A DNA stretch of 36,820 nt. Source: Bacillota bacterium (GTDB taxonomy: Bacteria; Bacillota; Clostridia; Peptostreptococcales; Anaerovoracaceae). Where the stretch lies: the NCBI GenBank assembly GCA_030536355.1, contig JAUNQD010000021.1:1-36820 (forward strand), written 5' to 3'. The position numbers were made by a program, and so were the translations under genes. Below the pieces are notes generated by a model. The model did not search any database. It saw only the letters and a list, made by a program, of their open reading frames with translations, and was not told the DNA's origin. Of this stretch, positions 34,558 to 36,820 are shown piece after piece (the first letter of the stretch is position 1; each line of letters starts with the position of its first letter).

Positions 34558-34818
34558 TTGCCTTTTAAAGAATTCTCAATAGGTATGTATGGCGTGCCTA
34601 CGGCATGCTTCATTAAGCCCTCGAAACCTGCGGTCGTTATTGCTTGTTCACCGAGAATAGAATAGCAGGTAAACTCGGGCTACGCCCTCAGACAGTACCT
34701 GCTATTTAGCTATTCTCGTAGTTCACTGCGCATACGACCGCCACGGTTTCTGCGAAAACCATTCAGCATGCTATAGACACACCATACAAAAATGAATGCT
34801 AAAAGAGGCAACAAAAAA
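34551..34818. repeat. 268-nt imperfect palindrome (rod-like hairpin or MITE-like element)
   Basis: Both ends match: TTTTTTGTTGCC (34551-34562) pairs with 34807-34818, then TTTTA with TAAAA across a 2-nt bulge. Inner pairs stay in order: GTATGGCGTG with CACACCATAC (9 of 10), GCATGCT/AGCATGC, AAACC/GGTTT, GCGGTCGT/ACGACCGC, CGAGAATAG/CTATTCTCG and AATAGCAGGTA/TACCTGCTATT, with a small GGGC/GCCC apical hairpin. The gap 34487-34921 has no coding potential. It may be a miniature mobile repeat or a structured RNA; no target duplication is visible at the edges. Confidence 0.75.
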
Positions 34819-34859
34819 CGCCCTCGCAGGCGGCAGGGATAATTGACCGGATTTAAACC

Positions 34860-34887
34860 TTGCCAACAATATTGTTTGATATATAAT
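34860..34887 (+). promoter_or_regulatory. Promoter of the gene at 34922
   Basis: TTGCCA (34860-34865) and TATAAT (34882-34887) are 16 bp apart in an A/T-rich stretch, about 35 bp upstream of the start codon. Confidence 0.7.
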
Positions 34888-34921
34888 TAGGGTATATAAA
34901 CAAAAAAGGATATTAAATAAA

Positions 34922-35479
34922 ATGATAGAACTTGATTTTGACGTAAATAAAGTATTTCAAGAACGCTTAGCTGTAAGCATGGGTCTTGACCAGTATAAAT
35001 ACATAATGGAAAAAGTAAAGCAAGTTGATGTTTCGTTAAACACAGATTTTCAAAGAAACTTCAATGGGTTTTATATGGTAAGGCGAAATGAAGCGTGGAG
35101 AAAAGTTTATTATGATTATTTTGAAAAGATAAAAACTGATAAGCCAACATTTCAAGAAATCATTATGCATTTGTTTCAATGTACAGGAAACATTGAGCCT
35201 TCTTTTTCAAGTAAAATGCTTGCAACTATTTGTCCAGAAAAGCCGATTTGGGATAAATATATTGTGCAGAATCTAGGTATAGAATTAGACGGTGTTACGA
35301 AAGATGAAAAACTAAAAAATGCCATCAACTTATATTCCGATATAGAAAAATGGTATGAAGAGTTTTTAAAAACAGATAAAGCTATGGAGTGCATAGAAGC
35401 ATTTGATAGCATTTTGCCGGGCTATAAGTCGATATCGACAATAAAGAAAATAGACTGTATTATATGGAGCATAAGATGA
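34922..35479 (+). CDS. Hypothetical protein, AT-rich
   Basis: I do not recognise this 185-residue soluble protein. It is helical and charged, with no signal or membrane segment. The middle part (HLFQCTGNIEPSFSSKML, then PEKPIWDKYIVQNLGI) has a helix followed by a Pro-Ile-Trp-Asp turn that vaguely recalls helix-hairpin-helix glycosylase-like folds; this is speculation. Base composition is clearly more A/T-rich than the housekeeping genes, with many AAA, GAA, TTT and ATA codons, and the ribosome binding site (AAGGAT) is weak. Together with the large palindrome on its left and small genes on its right, it looks acquired. Confidence 0.75.
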   Translation: MIELDFDVNKVFQERLAVSMGLDQYKYIMEKVKQVDVSLNTDFQRNFNGFYMVRRNEAWRKVYYDYFEKIKTDKPTFQEIIMHLFQCTGNIEPSFSSKMLATICPEKPIWDKYIVQNLGIELDGVTKDEKLKNAINLYSDIEKWYEEFLKTDKAMECIEAFDSILPGYKSISTIKKIDCIIWSIR

Positions 35480-35515
35480 AATGAAAGCACTATGTAAACG
35501 GAAAGAGGGAACTTT

Positions 35516-36031
35516 ATGGGTAAGATCTCAACAAAGGAAAACAAAACCGCATATCAACTGGTTAGGGAAGAGCTTGGTCTTTCTCGTGAGAAAGCAAGTG
35601 AGCTTTTAGAGGGTATATCACCTGAGCGTATCGAGCGTATTGAAAATGAGAAGTCGGCACCTCATCCTGATGAAGTGAAGATTATGGCGGAGAAGTATAA
35701 TAAGCCGGAGCTTAGGAACCATTACTGTGCTAACCAGTGTCCGCTCGGTGAAGACCATGTGCCGGAAGTTAAGATAAAAGACTTGTCGCGCATAGTTCTT
35801 GAAATGTTGTCTTCGCTCAATACTGTACAGAAAAATAAGGATAAGCTCATTGATATAGCTGCTGATGGAGAGATTAGCAGCGATGAAGTAAAGGACTTTG
35901 TCCAGATAGAAAAAGAACTTGAGCGCATATCCATGACTGTGGATGCTTTGCGGCTTTGGGCGGAGAAAATGGTGGCAACAGGTGCCATCGATAAGGTACT
36001 TTACGAGAAGTATTTATATGAATATGAATAA
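35516..36031 (+). CDS. XRE-like helix-turn-helix protein
   Basis: The 171-residue protein has an N-terminal helix-turn-helix of the XRE/Cro type (about 10-65, YQLVREELGLSREKASELLEGISPERIERIENEKSAP), a Cys pair at the domain boundary (NHYCANQCPLGED), and a long helical C-terminal region (about 85-165) suited to dimerisation. AGAGGGA precedes the start. It begins 37 nt after the hypothetical gene and heads a run of very small genes, the sort of layout seen in mobile elements. It is probably a DNA-binding regulator; its target is unknown. Confidence 0.83.
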   Translation: MGKISTKENKTAYQLVREELGLSREKASELLEGISPERIERIENEKSAPHPDEVKIMAEKYNKPELRNHYCANQCPLGEDHVPEVKIKDLSRIVLEMLSSLNTVQKNKDKLIDIAADGEISSDEVKDFVQIEKELERISMTVDALRLWAEKMVATGAIDKVLYEKYLYEYE

Positions 36032-36152
36032 GGAGTTATTCTGCACTTTTTGCAGAAATATCGGCAGCTATTTTGCATATGCTGCCATTTTTATTTTAAG
36101 GCATAAGGCGTATCATATGCTCAAGAGGGAGATGAAAGGAGCAGACACATGA
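36018..36152 (+). CDS. Possible 44-aa protein
   Basis: The frame encodes a basic peptide with a hydrophobic stretch (IGSYFAYAAIFIL) and a Cys pair (CTFC). Its stop overlaps the next gene's ATG (ATGA), and its start lies in the end of the XRE gene. Against it, the frame runs straight through a good terminator hairpin (36063-36097) and has no clear ribosome binding site. It may be an accidental open frame. Confidence 0.3.
   Translation: MNMNKELFCTFCRNIGSYFAYAAIFILRHKAYHMLKREMKGADT
36063..36097 (+). terminator. Terminator after the XRE gene
   Basis: GGCAGC pairs with GCTGCC (36063-36068, 36081-36086), followed by ATTTTTATTTT. A second hairpin TTCTGCA/TGCAGAA lies just before it (36039-36057). 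Confidence 0.65.
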
Positions 36153-36259
36153 CTGCAAGGGAAAAACGATTGAGGATAAGATTGGCTGAAAAAATAAAGA
36201 AGGATCCTGAATATGCTAAACGTTTAGGTGTATCAGTGCTAAACGAGAAGCATGAATAG
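36149..36259 (+). CDS. 36-aa basic small protein
   Basis: The frame gives a Lys/Arg-rich helical peptide (MTAREKRLRIRLAEKIKKD, ending RLGVSVLNEKHE). AAAGGAG lies 7-8 nt before the ATG, which makes translation likely despite the small size. No family is recognised. It is followed after 14 nt by another small gene. Confidence 0.6.
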   Translation: MTAREKRLRIRLAEKIKKDPEYAKRLGVSVLNEKHE

Positions 36260-36273
36260 TGGAGGTAAATGTT

Positions 36274-36426
36274 ATGAAAGGAATGATAAGGGGAATCATT
36301 ATTGGCATAGCAATCATGTATGTGATATCACCGGCGGATTTGCTTCCGGGCATACCATTCGATGATCTGGCCGCCATAGTTTTAGGAGTGGCTTCAATAG
36401 TAAACAAGCCAAAGGAAGTATATTAG
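36274..36426 (+). CDS. 50-aa membrane protein, DUF1232/YkvA-like
   Basis: The peptide contains a membrane helix (MIRGIIIGIAIMYVI) followed by SPADLLPGIPFDDLAAIVLG, the core pattern (P-x-D-[LI]-[IL]-P...P...DD) of the DUF1232 family of small membrane proteins. It is shorter than usual members, keeping only the signature helix pair. TGGAGGT stands 7 nt before ATG. It belongs to the run of small genes downstream of the XRE regulator. Confidence 0.75.
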   Translation: MKGMIRGIIIGIAIMYVISPADLLPGIPFDDLAAIVLGVASIVNKPKEVY

Positions 36427-36470
36427 AAGTGGTTTTATATATTTCGCATATCTGCAAGGAGGGAATGGAT

Positions 36471-36746
36471 ATGAGAAACAAAACATACGGGGGCATTCCG
36501 CTGGCGGAATTATCTAAGCTGGCGAGGATGGTGGATAGAGGAAGACGATGCTCGGTCGATAAAGACGGGTATCTCAACTTTCACTACAAAACAGGTCGGG
36601 ACAACAAGATGGTAAAATCACAGCTGAGATTGAGCGATAAGGGGAAGCTCATATGCTTAGGCGGATACGATCCGGGATGCTGGATATCCAAGTCGGAAGA
36701 ATTTGCTAATAGAGCGAATATGCTGTTTACATTTAATGCAGCATAA
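36471..36746 (+). CDS. Hypothetical 91-aa protein
   Basis: The soluble, basic protein has a central beta-rich part (CSVDKDGYLNFHYKTGRDNKMVKSQLRLSDKGKLICLGGY) and no recognised family. The start at MRNKTYG is selected because AAGGAGGGA then lies 8 nt upstream; an ATG two codons earlier is too near that site. It is the last gene in view of the accessory cluster. Confidence 0.65.
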   Translation: MRNKTYGGIPLAELSKLARMVDRGRRCSVDKDGYLNFHYKTGRDNKMVKSQLRLSDKGKLICLGGYDPGCWISKSEEFANRANMLFTFNAA

Positions 36747-36770
36747 AAAAAGCTGGTGTTGATACTGATA

Positions 36771-36792
36771 TGTACCCAGTTTCCTGGACACA
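36771..36792. mobile_element. Possible terminal inverted repeat of an insertion sequence, cut by the window edge
   Basis: The stretch begins TGTACCCAG and ends TGGACACA, resembling the TG...CA ends of IS3-like elements seen in Clostridia. Only this end is in the window; no transposase or opposite repeat can be seen, so the call rests on pattern alone. Confidence 0.3.
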
Positions 36793-36820
36793 TAGATATA
36801 TGAACTAGGCACACATGGAT

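Noticed and set aside
34551..34818. Large (Bacillus-type) SRP RNA, about 270 nt
   Set aside because: The length fits, yet neither strand has the conserved helix 8 apical sequence, and there are symmetrical ends more typical of a repeat.

Overview
The window reads as chromosomal DNA from an anaerobic, amino-acid-fermenting member of the Clostridia (Firmicutes). Supporting signs are the AGGAGG-type ribosome binding sites, TTGACA/TATAAT promoters, two HrcA (CIRCE) operators, a Rex redox repressor, a clostridial 2[4Fe-4S] ferredoxin, an FMN riboswitch in front of a RibU riboflavin importer, and a near-complete lysine fermentation cluster. The exact genus cannot be fixed from the sequence; a Peptostreptococcales or Anaerovoracaceae-like organism is my inference.

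Layout. 1-180: 3' half of a tRNA-Glu(UUC) without its 5' half, probably an integration scar, followed by its terminator. 226-2948: CIRCE-controlled clpB. 3013-6267 (minus strand): M20 amidohydrolase, DUF5685 protein, J-domain protein and membrane protein, probably one operon. 6356-10874: cca, a DUF815 ATPase, a DUF2804 protein and an rRNA pseudouridine synthase. 11015-22824: lysine fermentation island, with kal on the minus strand diverging from a sigma-54 activator, then kdd, kamA, kamB, kamC, kamD, kamE and the two CoA-transferase subunits. 22887-23837: terminator, FMN riboswitch and ribU. 23974-29887: tsaE-tsaB-rimI-(63-aa Cys protein)-tsaD-ydiF, then acpP and rex, in an order close to the ydiB-ydiF/rex region of Bacillus. 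29952-31860: ferredoxin (minus), a P-loop/Asp23-like fusion protein and an OGG-type glycosylase. 31869-33950: CIRCE-controlled groES-groEL. 34097-34486: leader with a terminator hairpin, then a cold-shock protein. 34551-34818: a 268-nt imperfect palindrome. 34922-end: accessory-looking small genes and a possible insertion-sequence end.

The most interesting unit is the lysine island. Its regulator (11553-13616) joins a sigma-54 activator (AAA+ domain with GAFTGA, Fis-type HTH) to an N-terminal half of about 350 residues that is visibly paralogous to Kdd, the 3,5-diaminohexanoate dehydrogenase encoded immediately downstream. The glycine-rich NAD(H) loop of Kdd is lost in the regulator. Convincing -24/-12 promoters sit in front of both kal (minus strand) and kdd (plus strand), and an almost identical 17-bp dyad (TGAACCGAAATRTGTTC) lies upstream of each. 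This gives a coherent model: a pathway enzyme was turned into a metabolite sensor that switches on lysine fermentation through sigma-54. The cluster lacks a gene for the Kce cleavage enzyme, so that step must be encoded elsewhere.

Other points are long rod-like intergenic palindromes at three places, one of them between kdd and kamA, a likely attenuator before the cold-shock gene, and a Cys-rich small protein translationally coupled to tsaD.
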